Source of the DNA: Azonexaceae bacterium
GTDB taxonomy: Bacteria > Pseudomonadota > Gammaproteobacteria > Burkholderiales > Rhodocyclaceae
Assembly: GCA_009469665.1 (NCBI GenBank)
Contig: SSTB01000072.1
Span: 1 to 26,701, forward strand
Length of the DNA: 26,701 nucleotides
Direction: 5' to 3'
Shown: piece by piece, positions 7,686 through 15,406 of the stretch
Layout of the letters: every line of letters begins with the position of its first letter
Position numbering within the stretch: position 1 is the stretch's first letter
Notes under the pieces: model-generated
Told to the model about the DNA's origin: nothing
The model's database searches: none
The model's input: the letters and a program-made list of their open reading frames with translations, nothing else
Program-made: the position numbers and the translations under genes

Positions 7686-8404
7686 CGCCGCGCCTCAACG
7701 ACCTGTGGGTTTATCTCTCGGCCTCGCCCCTGCTCGGGCTGACCGTCACCCTGCTGGCCTACCAGGGCGCCTATTGGCTGTACCGCCGCTCGGGCATGAA
7801 CCCCCTGGCCAATCCGGTGCTCACCGCCGTCACTGCCCTGGTGGCGCTGCTGCTGGCCACCGGAACCTCCTACCAGACCTATTTCGACGGCGCCCAGTTC
7901 GTACATTTCCTCCTCGGGCCGGCCACGGTGGCTCTGGCCGTGCCGCTCTACACCCAGTTCTCCCGGGTGCGCGCCCTGGCCCTGCCCATCGCCGCCGGGC
8001 TCCTGGCGGGCAGCCTGACGGCCATCCTCTCGGCCATGGCCCTGGGCAAATTGCTGGGGGCGAGCCAGCCCACCGTCCTCTCCCTGGCGCCCAAGTCGGT
8101 GACCACCCCCATCGCCATGGGCATCGCCGAGCGCATCGGGGGCATTCCTTCGCTCACGGCGGTGCTGGTGATCGCCACCGGCATCCTGGGTGCCGTGGCG
8201 GCCCGCCCGGTGTTCGACGCCCTGCGCATCCGCGATCCGGCCATCCGTGGCTTCGCCATCGGCGTGGCGTCCCACGGTATCGGCACCGCCCGAGCCTTTC
8301 AGGTGAACGAGCAGGCCGGCGCCTTCGCCGCCCTGGCCATGGGCCTGAACGGCTTGCTCACCGCCCTGCTGCTGCCGGTTCTGATGGCTGGGCTAGTAGC
8401 CTGA
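7682..8404 (+). CDS. lrgB: LrgB/CidB family membrane protein
   Basis: A 240-residue polytopic inner-membrane protein. The LrgB signature is clear: LAPKSVTTPIAMGIAERIGG, then GFAIGVASHGIGTARA near the C terminus. The start ATG overlaps the lrgA stop and has GGAGGAGG five bases upstream. It works with LrgA in the family's lysis-control or transport role. The last codons (GTA GCC TGA) lie inside the left arm of repeat copy A (8395-8557), so the present stop codon appears to be supplied by that element and the original C terminus may have differed by a few residues. Length is close to that of E. coli YohK. Confidence 0.93.
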   Translation: MTPRLNDLWVYLSASPLLGLTVTLLAYQGAYWLYRRSGMNPLANPVLTAVTALVALLLATGTSYQTYFDGAQFVHFLLGPATVALAVPLYTQFSRVRALALPIAAGLLAGSLTAILSAMALGKLLGASQPTVLSLAPKSVTTPIAMGIAERIGGIPSLTAVLVIATGILGAVAARPVFDALRIRDPAIRGFAIGVASHGIGTARAFQVNEQAGAFAALAMGLNGLLTALLLPVLMAGLVA

Positions 8405-8557
8405 CCCACAGATAACGCAACATGAAAGCTTGTCTTTGCCTCCCTGGCGTTGTTGCTCATCCTCGCCATAGCTTCGGCTATGGCTGCGGTTCGCGCCTAG
8501 CCAGAGAAGCAAATCCTTCGCTTTCATCTTGTTCCGCAACCTGTGGGTCAGGCTACT
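8395..8557. repeat. 163-bp palindromic repeat element, copy A
   Basis: Terminal inverted arms AGTAGCCTGACCCACAG (8395-8411) and their complement (8541-8557) enclose nested pairings: ATGAAAGC/GCTTTCAT, CTGGC/GCCAG and a central 8-bp hairpin GCCATAGC-TTCG-GCTATGGC (8465-8484). A second element of identical length lies at 17030-17192, and the inner 116 bases are about 87% identical by eye. No transposase is encoded, so it resembles a MITE or REP-like non-autonomous element or a structured-RNA repeat. The left arm overlaps the 3' end of lrgB. Confidence 0.85.
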
Positions 8558-8576
8558 AGGGTAAGTCCCTATGGCC

Positions 8577-8592
8577 CGCCCCGACCGGGGCG
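8577..8592. other. Short GC hairpin between lrgB and the histidine kinase
   Basis: CGCCCC (8577-8582) pairs with GGGGCG (8587-8592) around GACC. It could add to termination after lrgB but lacks a T-run. It partly overlaps a second small palindrome that abuts the kinase start codon. Confidence 0.35.
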
Positions 8593-8605
8593 CGATAATC
8601 GCGCG

Positions 8606-10957
8606 ATGCTGACCCCACCCTCGCCCCGATCCCAGTACCAATCCTGGCTGTGGACCGCCCCCTACCTGGCCGTGGGGGTGTTCGCGGTGGCCATGCTGGT
8701 GGTCACGGCGCTCCTGCAATGGCGCGAACAGGACACCGCCCAGGCGGCCCTGGAGGGCGACATGCACTGGGCCGAGCGCACCATCGAGGCGCGGGTACGA
8801 GGGCATCAGGATTTTCTCGCCAGCCTGGCCAGGGAAAGGGAGTTCGGCCGCCTGGATTACGAAGCCTTCCAGGTCCGGGCCAGCCGCTATGTGCGGGACA
8901 ACCCCGAGTTCGCCGCCATCGTCTGGGTCGATACCGGAGGCAAGGTCGAATGGGTCGCTCCCAACGAGGCGACCGCCACCTTCACCGGCGACCAACTGAC
9001 CGGGGTACGCCTCGATTCTCTCAACGAGGCCCTGCGCCAGCGCCGCCAGCGTTTCGGCGCCGATTACCTGGAACTCGGCCGCGATCCGAGCACCGATCTC
9101 ATCCAACCCGTCCAGCGCGGCAGCAGCGATCTGGGCGCCTTCGTCGCCCCCCTCTCCCTGGCCGCCCTGATGCGCACATCGCTCCCCACCTGGTTCAGCG
9201 CCCGCTACCGGCTTTCCCTCATCGACCAGTCCCAGCGCGAGTTGTACGCCAACAGCTCGCTGCGCCCCACCGATCGCCGCCTCTCGGGACAGATCAGCCT
9301 CGATCTCGCCGATACCCGCTTCGCCCTCAACGTCGTGGCCCACCGCACCGGTGGCGCCTGGCTGCCCTACGTACCGGCGGCGCTGATCGGACTCCTCACC
9401 GTGCTGGCGGCAGCAAGCCTCGTCCAGTTGCGCCGCCACGCCGAGCACCGCGCTCGCACCGAGGAGCAGTTGCGGGCGGCCTATGCCTTCCGCCAGGCCA
9501 TGTCCCAATCCCTGGTCACCGGCCTGCGGGCGGTGGATCTGGAGGGGCGCATCACCTTCGTCAACGCCGCCTTCTGCCGCATGACCGGCTTTTCCGAACA
9601 GGAATTGATCGGCGTCGCCCCCCCCTACCCCTACTGGCCGGCGGAGGAAGCCGCCCAATTGCAACGCAACATCGACCAGGCCCTAGCCGGCCTCGCCCCG
9701 GCCAGCGGCTTCGAGATGCGCATCATGCGCAAGAACGGCGAACGCTTCGACGTGCGGCTCTACTTCTCCCCCCTCATCGACGCCCAAGGCCACCAGATCG
9801 GCTGGATGGCCTCGATGAACGACATCACCGAACCCAAGCGCGCCCGGGTGGAACTGGAAGAGGCCCACCAGCGCTTCGAAACCGTCATCGACGGCCTGGA
9901 CGCGGCGGTGCATGTGGCGGACGCCACGAGCGGCGAAATCCTCTTCGCCAACCGGACCTTCGCAAACCGCTTCGGCCCCCATGCCGTGGGCCGCTTTTCC
10001 GCCCAGGTCACCGCCGCCTGCCGCCCACCGCCCGAGGCCCTCGCCGCCGACCCCGCCGCCCTGCCCTCCGCCGCCCTGCCCTGCGAACTCTACGACGGCG
10101 AACTCCTGCACGCCCTCGACGGGCGCTGGTACCACGTCCACGAACAGGCCATCCGCTGGGTGGACGGACGCACGGTACGCGTCCAAGTGGCCGCCGACAT
10201 CACCGAGCGCAAGCACCTGGAAGAAGTCGAGCGCGAGCAGCACAAGCGCCTGGAGCAGACCTCCCGCCTCATCACCATGGGCGAAATGGCCTCCTCCCTG
10301 GCCCACGAACTCAACCAGCCCCTCTCGGCCATCGCCAACTACTGCGCCGGCTGCATCAAGCGCCTCTCTGACGGCAATCCCCGCATCGACGACATCCTCG
10401 CCGCCATGCACAAGGCCGCCGCCCAAGCCGAGCGGGCCGGCAAAATCATCCGCCGCATGCGCGACATGGTGAAGAAGGAAGACCCCCGCCGGGAACCGGT
10501 GGCCCTGGCCGAACTGGTGGAGGAAACCCGCGCCCTGGCCGACATCGAAGCCGGCAAGCTGGGCGTCGAGGTCCTCATCGACCTGCCCGCGGACCTGCCC
10601 CGGGTGGTCGTGGACCGCATCATGATCGAGCAAGTCCTGCTCAACCTGATGCGCAACGGCATCGAAGCCATGGCGCCGACCCCGCCCGAAACGCGGCACC
10701 TGAGCGTGTCGGCCCGCCACACGGAAGCCGGCTGGGTCGAAGTGGCGGTCGCCGACCGCGGCCACGGCCTGGCCGCCGACGACCTCGAACGGATATTCGC
10801 CCCCTTCTACACCACCAAGCCGGACGGCATGGGCATCGGCCTCGCCATCTGCCGCTCCATGATCGAATTCCACCAGGGAAGACTCTGGCCCGAACCCCAC
10901 GCCGGGGGCGGCACCGTCTTCCGCTTCACCCTACCCGCCGAGGAAGCCCATGACTGA
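8606..10957 (+). CDS. PAS-domain sensor histidine kinase (DctS/TtrS/FixL-like)
   Basis: A 783-residue membrane sensor kinase numbered from the ATG at 8606. A membrane helix at about 17-38 and a second at about 252-274 bracket a periplasmic sensing region of about 210 residues. Two PAS modules follow (about 295-408, closing in WMASMNDITEPKR, and about 420-530, closing in VAADITERKH). The dimerisation domain has the phospho-accepting His567 in SLAHELNQPLSAIANY. The ATPase domain has the N box (VLLNLMRNGIEAM), DRGHGL and FYTTKPDGMGIGLAI. The HELNQPL form of the H box is typical of kinases paired with FixJ-type regulators. The regulator gene overlaps its end by eight bases. A GTG at 8543 in frame falls inside repeat copy A and is disfavoured. 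The chosen ATG has no Shine-Dalgarno sequence. The ligand is unknown; a dicarboxylate sensor is only an analogy. Confidence 0.93.
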   Translation: MLTPPSPRSQYQSWLWTAPYLAVGVFAVAMLVVTALLQWREQDTAQAALEGDMHWAERTIEARVRGHQDFLASLAREREFGRLDYEAFQVRASRYVRDNPEFAAIVWVDTGGKVEWVAPNEATATFTGDQLTGVRLDSLNEALRQRRQRFGADYLELGRDPSTDLIQPVQRGSSDLGAFVAPLSLAALMRTSLPTWFSARYRLSLIDQSQRELYANSSLRPTDRRLSGQISLDLADTRFALNVVAHRTGGAWLPYVPAALIGLLTVLAAASLVQLRRHAEHRARTEEQLRAAYAFRQAMSQSLVTGLRAVDLEGRITFVNAAFCRMTGFSEQELIGVAPPYPYWPAEEAAQLQRNIDQALAGLAPASGFEMRIMRKNGERFDVRLYFSPLIDAQGHQIGWMASMNDITEPKRARVELEEAHQRFETVIDGLDAAVHVADATSGEILFANRTFANRFGPHAVGRFSAQVTAACRPPPEALAADPAALPSAALPCELYDGELLHALDGRWYHVHEQAIRWVDGRTVRVQVAADITERKHLEEVEREQHKRLEQTSRLITMGEMASSLAHELNQPLSAIANYCAGCIKRLSDGNPRIDDILAAMHKAAAQAERAGKIIRRMRDMVKKEDPRREPVALAELVEETRALADIEAGKLGVEVLIDLPADLPRVVVDRIMIEQVLLNLMRNGIEAMAPTPPETRHLSVSARHTEAGWVEVAVADRGHGLAADDLERIFAPFYTTKPDGMGIGLAICRSMIEFHQGRLWPEPHAGGGTVFRFTLPAEEAHD

Positions 10958-11570
10958 CGCGAAACCCGTGATCCACATCATCGACGACGACGACGCCATG
11001 CGCGATTCCATGACCTGGCTGCTGGAGGGCGAAGGCTACGCCGTGGCCGCCTACGCCTCCGCACCCGCCTTCCTCGCCGCCCGCCGCGACGACATGCGCG
11101 GCTGCCTGGTGCTCGACGTGCGCATGCCGGACATGAGCGGCCTGGAACTCCAGGAACGGCTCGACGCCCTGGGCTCCACCCTGCCCATCGTCTTCATCAC
11201 CGGCCACGGCGACGTCCCCATGGCCGTCGCCGCCCTGCACCGCGGCGCCTGCGACTTCGTCCAGAAACCCTTCAACGACGCCGACATCCTCTCCCGCATC
11301 CAGCGCGCCCTGGAACTGGACGCCGTACTCTCCGCCCGCCGCACCCGCGACGCCGCCCTCAGCCACCGCCTGGAACAGCTCACCCCGCGGGAAGCGGAAG
11401 TCCTCCGCCTGGTGGTCGCCGGCCGCCTCAACAAGCAGATCGCCGACGAACTCGACATCAGCATGAAAACCGTCGAAGCCCACCGCGCCCGGGTCATGGA
11501 AAAAATGGGCGTGCGCACCCTGGCCGAACTGGTGAAGGCCGTGGTCGCCCTGGACAAGGATGAGGGCTGA
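10950..11570 (+). CDS. FixJ/NarL-type response regulator
   Basis: A 206-residue regulator. The receiver domain (about 7-120) has the acidic pocket IIDDDDAMR, the phosphorylation site Asp56 in LVLDVRMPDMSG, the switch region FITGHGD and the conserved Lys in VQKPFND. The LuxR-type DNA-binding domain (about 143-200) contains LTPREAEVLRLVVAGRLNKQ and MKTVEAHRARVMEKMGVRT. The start ATG lies within the last codons of the kinase gene with GAGGAA upstream, so the two are made together as a cognate pair. The FixJ/DctR/TtrR-like type fits the kinase's HELNQPL box. The target promoter is not evident; lrgA, 3.6 kb upstream, and the genes after it are candidates only by proximity. Confidence 0.95.
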   Translation: MTDAKPVIHIIDDDDAMRDSMTWLLEGEGYAVAAYASAPAFLAARRDDMRGCLVLDVRMPDMSGLELQERLDALGSTLPIVFITGHGDVPMAVAALHRGACDFVQKPFNDADILSRIQRALELDAVLSARRTRDAALSHRLEQLTPREAEVLRLVVAGRLNKQIADELDISMKTVEAHRARVMEKMGVRTLAELVKAVVALDKDEG

Positions 11571-11606
11571 CACGTCCGCTGCCGGCCGGTGGACCGTGGA
11601 CCGGCG

Positions 11607-11623
11607 GTGCCCGGCGGGGGCAC
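11607..11623 (+). terminator. Weak terminator-like hairpin after the response regulator
   Basis: GTGCCC (11607-11612) pairs with GGGCAC (11618-11623) around GGCGG, 37 bases after the regulator stop. Only TT follows, so it may be a pause or an inefficient terminator. A TATCAT -10-like hexamer at 11632-11637 could start transcription of the protease gene. Confidence 0.3.
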
Positions 11624-11682
11624 TTCCCGGCTATCATGGGCGCCTCTTCGAACCCTGACCGGCCCCTGGCCGCCGTACCGCC

Positions 11683-12504
11683 ATGCACCGTTCCGTCTCC
11701 CTGATTGCCGCCCTCGCCCTCTGCCTCCTCCCCTTCCCAGCCCTGGCCGAAGCCCCCCGTGACGGGGTCGAAGTCGGCAAGGCTTCGGCCGTGCGCAAGC
11801 TGGTGCCCGCCGACCAACTGGAAAAGGCCGCCGCCCAGCAGTACGCCCAGTTGAAGCAGCAAGCCGCGTCCCAGGGCGCCCTGGTGCCGGACAACCACCC
11901 CCAGGTGCAGCGCCTGCGCGCCATCGCCCAGCGCATCCTGCCCCACGCGGAACGCTTCAATTCCAGGGCCGACCGCTGGAAGTGGGAAGTTGTCCTGATC
12001 AATTCCAAGGAGCTCAACGCCTTCTGCATGCCCGGGGGCAAGATCGCCTTCTACACCGGGCTCATCGATACCCTGCATCTTTCCGATGACGAAGTTGCGA
12101 TCGTCATGGGCCACGAAGTCGCCCACGCCCTGCGCGAGCACGCCCGGGAGCGGGTGGCAAAGACCCAACTCACCCAGATCGGCACCGCCATCCTGGGCGA
12201 ACTGATCGGGGGCGGCAAGTACGCCGGGGCTTTCCAGTTGGGCGGCAATCTGATGACCCTCAAGTTCGGCCGCGACGACGAAACCGAAGCCGACGTGGTG
12301 GGTCTGGACCTTTCCGCCCGGGCCGGTTACGACCCGCGGGCCGGGGTCAGCCTGTGGAAGAAGATGGGCGCTGAGAGCAAGGGCGCCCCGCCCCAGTGGC
12401 TCTCCACTCACCCGGCGGGCAAGAACCGCATCGAGGAAATCGAGCGCCACCTGCCCGAAGTGATGCCCCTCTACGAAGCCGCCAGGAAGCGGGGCAATCA
12501 GTAG
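11683..12504 (+). CDS. Exported M48-family zinc metalloprotease
   Basis: A 273-residue protein with a signal peptide (about residues 1-22, cut after PALA) and no lipobox, so it is expected in the periplasm. The zinc motif HEVAH is at residues 144-148 in IVMGHEVAHALREHARE. The third ligand is expected in GRDDETEADVVG (Glu200 or Glu202). AFCMPGGKIAFYTGLI before the motif and a C-terminal WLSTHPAGKNRIEEIERHLP are hallmarks of the LoiP/YcaL/BepA-like branch, which degrades misfolded envelope or outer-membrane proteins. Unlike BepA there is no TPR region. The gene ends by overlapping, tail to tail, seven bases of the ankyrin-repeat gene on the other strand. The exact substrate is unknown. Confidence 0.92.
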   Translation: MHRSVSLIAALALCLLPFPALAEAPRDGVEVGKASAVRKLVPADQLEKAAAQQYAQLKQQAASQGALVPDNHPQVQRLRAIAQRILPHAERFNSRADRWKWEVVLINSKELNAFCMPGGKIAFYTGLIDTLHLSDDEVAIVMGHEVAHALREHARERVAKTQLTQIGTAILGELIGGGKYAGAFQLGGNLMTLKFGRDDETEADVVGLDLSARAGYDPRAGVSLWKKMGAESKGAPPQWLSTHPAGKNRIEEIERHLPEVMPLYEAARKRGNQ

Positions 12505-13556
12505 TTCTTGGCGTTGCCTCGGGGCGGCATTTTCGGCTTGCCCGTGAAGGTGGCTGGCGGCACCTTGTAGCCTGCCGGTTTGCCGTTTTCGTCGACGACG
12601 ATGTTGGCCGACTGCTGCTTGGGATCCTTGCGGCTGGCGGTGATCTCCAGGGTCGCCGCCCGGGCCGGGCCGTCCCGGTTGAGTTCCGCCCGCACGATGC
12701 GCGCCCGCTCGGCCGCGATGCGGTTATCGACGGCCTGGGTGGATAGCTTGCGCTCGGCCAGGATTTCCCGCATGCGCAAGAGGTCGTCCAGTTCCTTGGA
12801 ACTGCGGTGGGAACGGCGGGGCTCGCCCCATTTGGCTTTGGGCTGGGCCACGGCGATGTTGAATTCCTCAGGGCTGGTGACCAGGCGGGCGAGCTTGAGA
12901 TTGTTGTTGCGCATGGCCCATTCCAGGGCGCCGTCGCCCCAGTCGTTCTTGACCGACCGGTCGGCTCCCTTTTCGATGAGCAGGCGGGCGAGTTCCTCCC
13001 GTCCTTCGTAAATGGCCATCATCAGAACGCTGGAGCCGTTGCTGCTCTTGGCATCGATGTCGGCGCCCCGCTCGATGAGCTGGCGGGCCAGGTCGCCGTG
13101 GCCGGCAAACACCGCGTAATGCAGGGCCGACCACTGCTTTTCGCCGGCGTTGATCTTGGCACCCCGCTCCAGAAGCCAATCGACCGCCGCCTGCCGTCCC
13201 TGCCAGGCCGCCAGCAACAGCGCCGTCTCGCCGTTGCCGTTGCGGTAATCGATATCGGCCCCGTGGGCGAGGAAGAGGCGCATCAGTTCCAGATTGCCCT
13301 CCCAGGCCCCGATCTGGAGCCCGCTGCCGATACGGCTGCCCTCGAAATCCGGTGGCAGGCCCGCCGCAAGCCAGGCTTCGGCCTTGGCGCGGTCGCCGAG
13401 TTCCATCTGCACCGAGAATTCCACCGGACTCGGCAGGCGCACTTCCGCCCACGCCGGCATGAGCGGAAGCCCACCCAGGCCCAGTGCGATTATCATTGCC
13501 GCCAGTGTCCGCCCCATGCCGCCATCCGTCATTTTCGCCAGCCGCCATTCTCGCAT
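12498..13556 (-). CDS. Exported ankyrin-repeat protein
   Basis: A 352-residue protein from the ATG at 13554-13556, which has GGGGGGAAG just upstream. In-frame ATGs at 13532 and 13517 give a more compact signal peptide and are possible. The hydrophobic segment LAAMIIALGLGGLPLMPAWA (about 18-37) looks like a cleavable signal ending AWA. Residues about 78-230 contain four to five ankyrin repeats with the usual phrases: LFLAHGADIDYRNGNGETAL, LIERGADIDAKSSNGSS, LLIEKGADRSVKNDWGDGAL. The C terminus is charged and helical, then low-complexity. Ankyrin repeats bind proteins, so this is probably a periplasmic scaffold or inhibitor. It converges on the exported M48 protease gene, so a functional link is conceivable but unproven. 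Confidence 0.85.
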   Translation of the reverse strand: MREWRLAKMTDGGMGRTLAAMIIALGLGGLPLMPAWAEVRLPSPVEFSVQMELGDRAKAEAWLAAGLPPDFEGSRIGSGLQIGAWEGNLELMRLFLAHGADIDYRNGNGETALLLAAWQGRQAAVDWLLERGAKINAGEKQWSALHYAVFAGHGDLARQLIERGADIDAKSSNGSSVLMMAIYEGREELARLLIEKGADRSVKNDWGDGALEWAMRNNNLKLARLVTSPEEFNIAVAQPKAKWGEPRRSHRSSKELDDLLRMREILAERKLSTQAVDNRIAAERARIVRAELNRDGPARAATLEITASRKDPKQQSANIVVDENGKPAGYKVPPATFTGKPKMPPRGNAKNY

Positions 13557-14100
13557 GACTTCCCCCCCTCGCCGGCTGCTGGCGGCGCTCGCCCTGTCCC
13601 TCCTCGCGCACGGCCTGCCCTTCGTCGGCGATTTTCTGCCCCGCCCCCAGGCAAGCGCTCCGCGCCCCTTGGTGGCCGAACTGCGCCCTCCTGCCGCCCC
13701 CCTGCCCGAGACGCCGCCCCTCTTCCTGCCTGAGCCCCCCGCCGCCAAGCCGGCGCCTCCTCCGCCCCCCCCGACGGCCCGTCCTCCGGACCCTGGGCGC
13801 CCCCGGCCCGTCCCCGCCACCGCCCGCTCCTGGCAGGAGGAGGTCAAACGTCAATTCAGGAAGCTGCACGAGGCGGGTCTCTTCTACCCGGAGGAAGCCA
13901 TCACCCGCGGCCTGGAGGGCGAAGCCCTGGTACTCCTCGTGCTCGACGCCGAAGGGAATGCGGTCGCCGTGCGCCTGGAAGCGAGCAGCGGCCATGCCGT
14001 CCTCGATGAAGCCGCCCTAAGGGCTGCACGCTCCCTGCGAAGCCTGCCGGGCGACGCCTCCAGGGAAACCCTGATCCCGGTGCGCTTCCGACTTCGCTAA
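13555..14100 (+). CDS. TonB-like energy-transducing protein
   Basis: A 181-residue protein with TonB architecture. It has an N-terminal membrane anchor (about 8-25, RRLLAALALSLLAHGLPF), a Pro-rich spacer (about 40-85, including a run of PPPPPP) that would cross the periplasm, and a C-terminal TonB domain. That domain shows the family pattern FYPEEAITRGLEGEALVLLV and SSGHAVLDEAALRAARS. TonB couples the ExbBD proton motor to outer-membrane receptors, but no exbB, exbD or receptor gene is nearby, so it may be an orphan. The ATG has no Shine-Dalgarno sequence, and an alternative in-frame ATG lies at 13516. The chosen start overlaps the divergent ankyrin gene's start by two bases. Family call good, partner system unknown. 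Confidence 0.8.
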   Translation: MTSPPRRLLAALALSLLAHGLPFVGDFLPRPQASAPRPLVAELRPPAAPLPETPPLFLPEPPAAKPAPPPPPPTARPPDPGRPRPVPATARSWQEEVKRQFRKLHEAGLFYPEEAITRGLEGEALVLLVLDAEGNAVAVRLEASSGHAVLDEAALRAARSLRSLPGDASRETLIPVRFRLR

Positions 14101-14104
14101 GGGA

Positions 14105-14121
14105 AGAACGCCGTGCGTTCT
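14105..14121. terminator. Possible bidirectional terminator hairpin between convergent genes
   Basis: AGAACGC (14105-14111) and GCGTTCT (14115-14121) form a 7-bp stem with a CGT loop, five bases after the TonB-like stop. The CoA-transferase gene converges from the other side. T-runs are poor on both strands, so this is tentative. Confidence 0.35.
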
Positions 14122-14206
14122 GGCTTTCGAGTCGGCTTCCCGGGCACACCATGAAATCGCCCCTGCAGGAGCCGGACAATCACCACGGCTTTCGGCGCCT
14201 GCCCTG

Positions 14207-15406
14207 TCAGACCGCCCCTGCCGCCCGCAGGGCGGCTATTTCCGCCGTGCCGTAGCCCAGGCTGGCCAGTACCGCGTCGGTGTGCTCGCCCAGGGCCGGA
14301 CCCGGCCATTCGGCGCCCCCCGGGGTCCGGGACAGTTTGGGGACGATGCCGGGCACCTTGATTTCCCGCCCCCCCGCCAGCCGGGCGGTCTGGATCATCT
14401 CCCGCGCCAGAAATTGGGGGTCGGAGAACATGTCGGCCACCGAATAGACCCGCGAGGCCGGCACCTCGGCCTTTTCCAGCAAGGCCAGCACCTCGGCTTC
14501 GTCGTGGGCGGAGCACCAGGCGTCGATGAGGGCGTAGATCTCCTCGCGCCGGGCGTCGCGGCCGGCGTTGTCGGCCAGGCCGGCATCGTCGGCCAGATCG
14601 TCACGACCGATGGCCCGCATGAAGCGCCTGAAGATGGCGTCGCCGTTGGCGCCAATGGTGACGTGCTTGCCGTCCCGCGTGGTGTGGGTGTTGGAAGGCG
14701 TGATGCCGGGCATGATGTTGCCGGTACGCTCCCGCACGAAACCGAAGACGTCGAACTCGGGCACCATGGATTCCATCATGGCGAACACGGCTTCGTAGAG
14801 CGCAACGTCCACCACTTGTCCGAGACCGCCCTGCACTTCCCGGTGGCGCAGGGCCATCAGGGCCCCGATGGCCCCCCACAGGGCGGCGATGGAGTCGCCG
14901 ATGGAAATGCCCGTGCGTACTGGAGGCCGGTCGGGAAAGCCGGTGATGTAGCGCAGCCCGCCCATGGATTCGCCCACCGCGCCGAAACCCGGCTGATCCT
15001 TGTAGGGCCCGGTCTGACCGAAGCCGGAAAGGCGCACCATGACCAGGCCGGGATTTTCGGCCTGCAGGGATTCCCAGGACAGCCCCAGCTTTTCCAGTAC
15101 CCCGGGGCGGAAGTTTTCCACCAGGATGTCTGCCCCGGCGATGAGACGCCGCACGAAGGCGAGGCCTTCAGGGTGCTTGAGATTGGCCGTGACCGAGCGC
15201 TTGTTGCGCGCCTGGACGGCCCACCAGAGCGAAGTTCCCTCGTGCAGCTTGCGCCACAGGCGCAGGGGGTCGCCGCCCTGGGGGGATTCCACCTTCACCA
15301 CCTCGGCACCGAATTCCGCCAGGATGCGGGTACAGAACGGCCCGGCGATGAGGGTGCCGAGTTCGACGACCTTCAGGCCGGCGAGGGGTTTTTGCGTATC
15401 CATCAT
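14207..15406 (-). CDS. CaiB/BaiF family (class III) CoA-transferase
   Basis: A 399-residue protein of normal family length. The N terminus has LAGLKVVELGTLIAGPFCTR and FGAEVVKVESPQGGDPLR, followed by ADILVENFRPGVLEKLGL, all hallmarks of class III CoA-transferases. These enzymes move CoA between carboxylic acids through an aspartyl-CoA intermediate. By analogy with formyl-CoA transferase the reactive Asp is probably Asp171 in RTGISIGDS. The acid substrate is not evident, and racemase activity is an alternative in this fold. The ATG at 15404-15406 is chosen because it overlaps the murI stop (ATGA), with GGGAG eight bases upstream; a TTG at 15421 is the longer alternative. It is the last gene of the DUF4239-murI-CoA-transferase run. 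Confidence 0.92.
   Translation of the reverse strand: MMDTQKPLAGLKVVELGTLIAGPFCTRILAEFGAEVVKVESPQGGDPLRLWRKLHEGTSLWWAVQARNKRSVTANLKHPEGLAFVRRLIAGADILVENFRPGVLEKLGLSWESLQAENPGLVMVRLSGFGQTGPYKDQPGFGAVGESMGGLRYITGFPDRPPVRTGISIGDSIAALWGAIGALMALRHREVQGGLGQVVDVALYEAVFAMMESMVPEFDVFGFVRERTGNIMPGITPSNTHTTRDGKHVTIGANGDAIFRRFMRAIGRDDLADDAGLADNAGRDARREEIYALIDAWCSAHDEAEVLALLEKAEVPASRVYSVADMFSDPQFLAREMIQTARLAGGREIKVPGIVPKLSRTPGGAEWPGPALGEHTDAVLASLGYGTAEIAALRAAGAV

Noticed and set aside
8395..8529. Small peptide frame (starting MKAKDLLLWLGANRS) on the minus strand of repeat copy A
   Set aside because: In copy B the equivalent frame starts similarly but stops after about 24 residues. Arm differences between the copies preserve base pairing rather than codons, so a structured non-coding element is more likely.
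8543..8605. Upstream GTG start for the histidine kinase
   Set aside because: It lies within the right arm of repeat copy A, has no ribosome site, and would add a non-family Pro/Arg-rich stretch.
9683..10900. A 405-codon minus-strand frame opposite the histidine kinase
   Set aside because: The plus strand encodes a clear kinase with H, N and G boxes; the antisense frame is low complexity.
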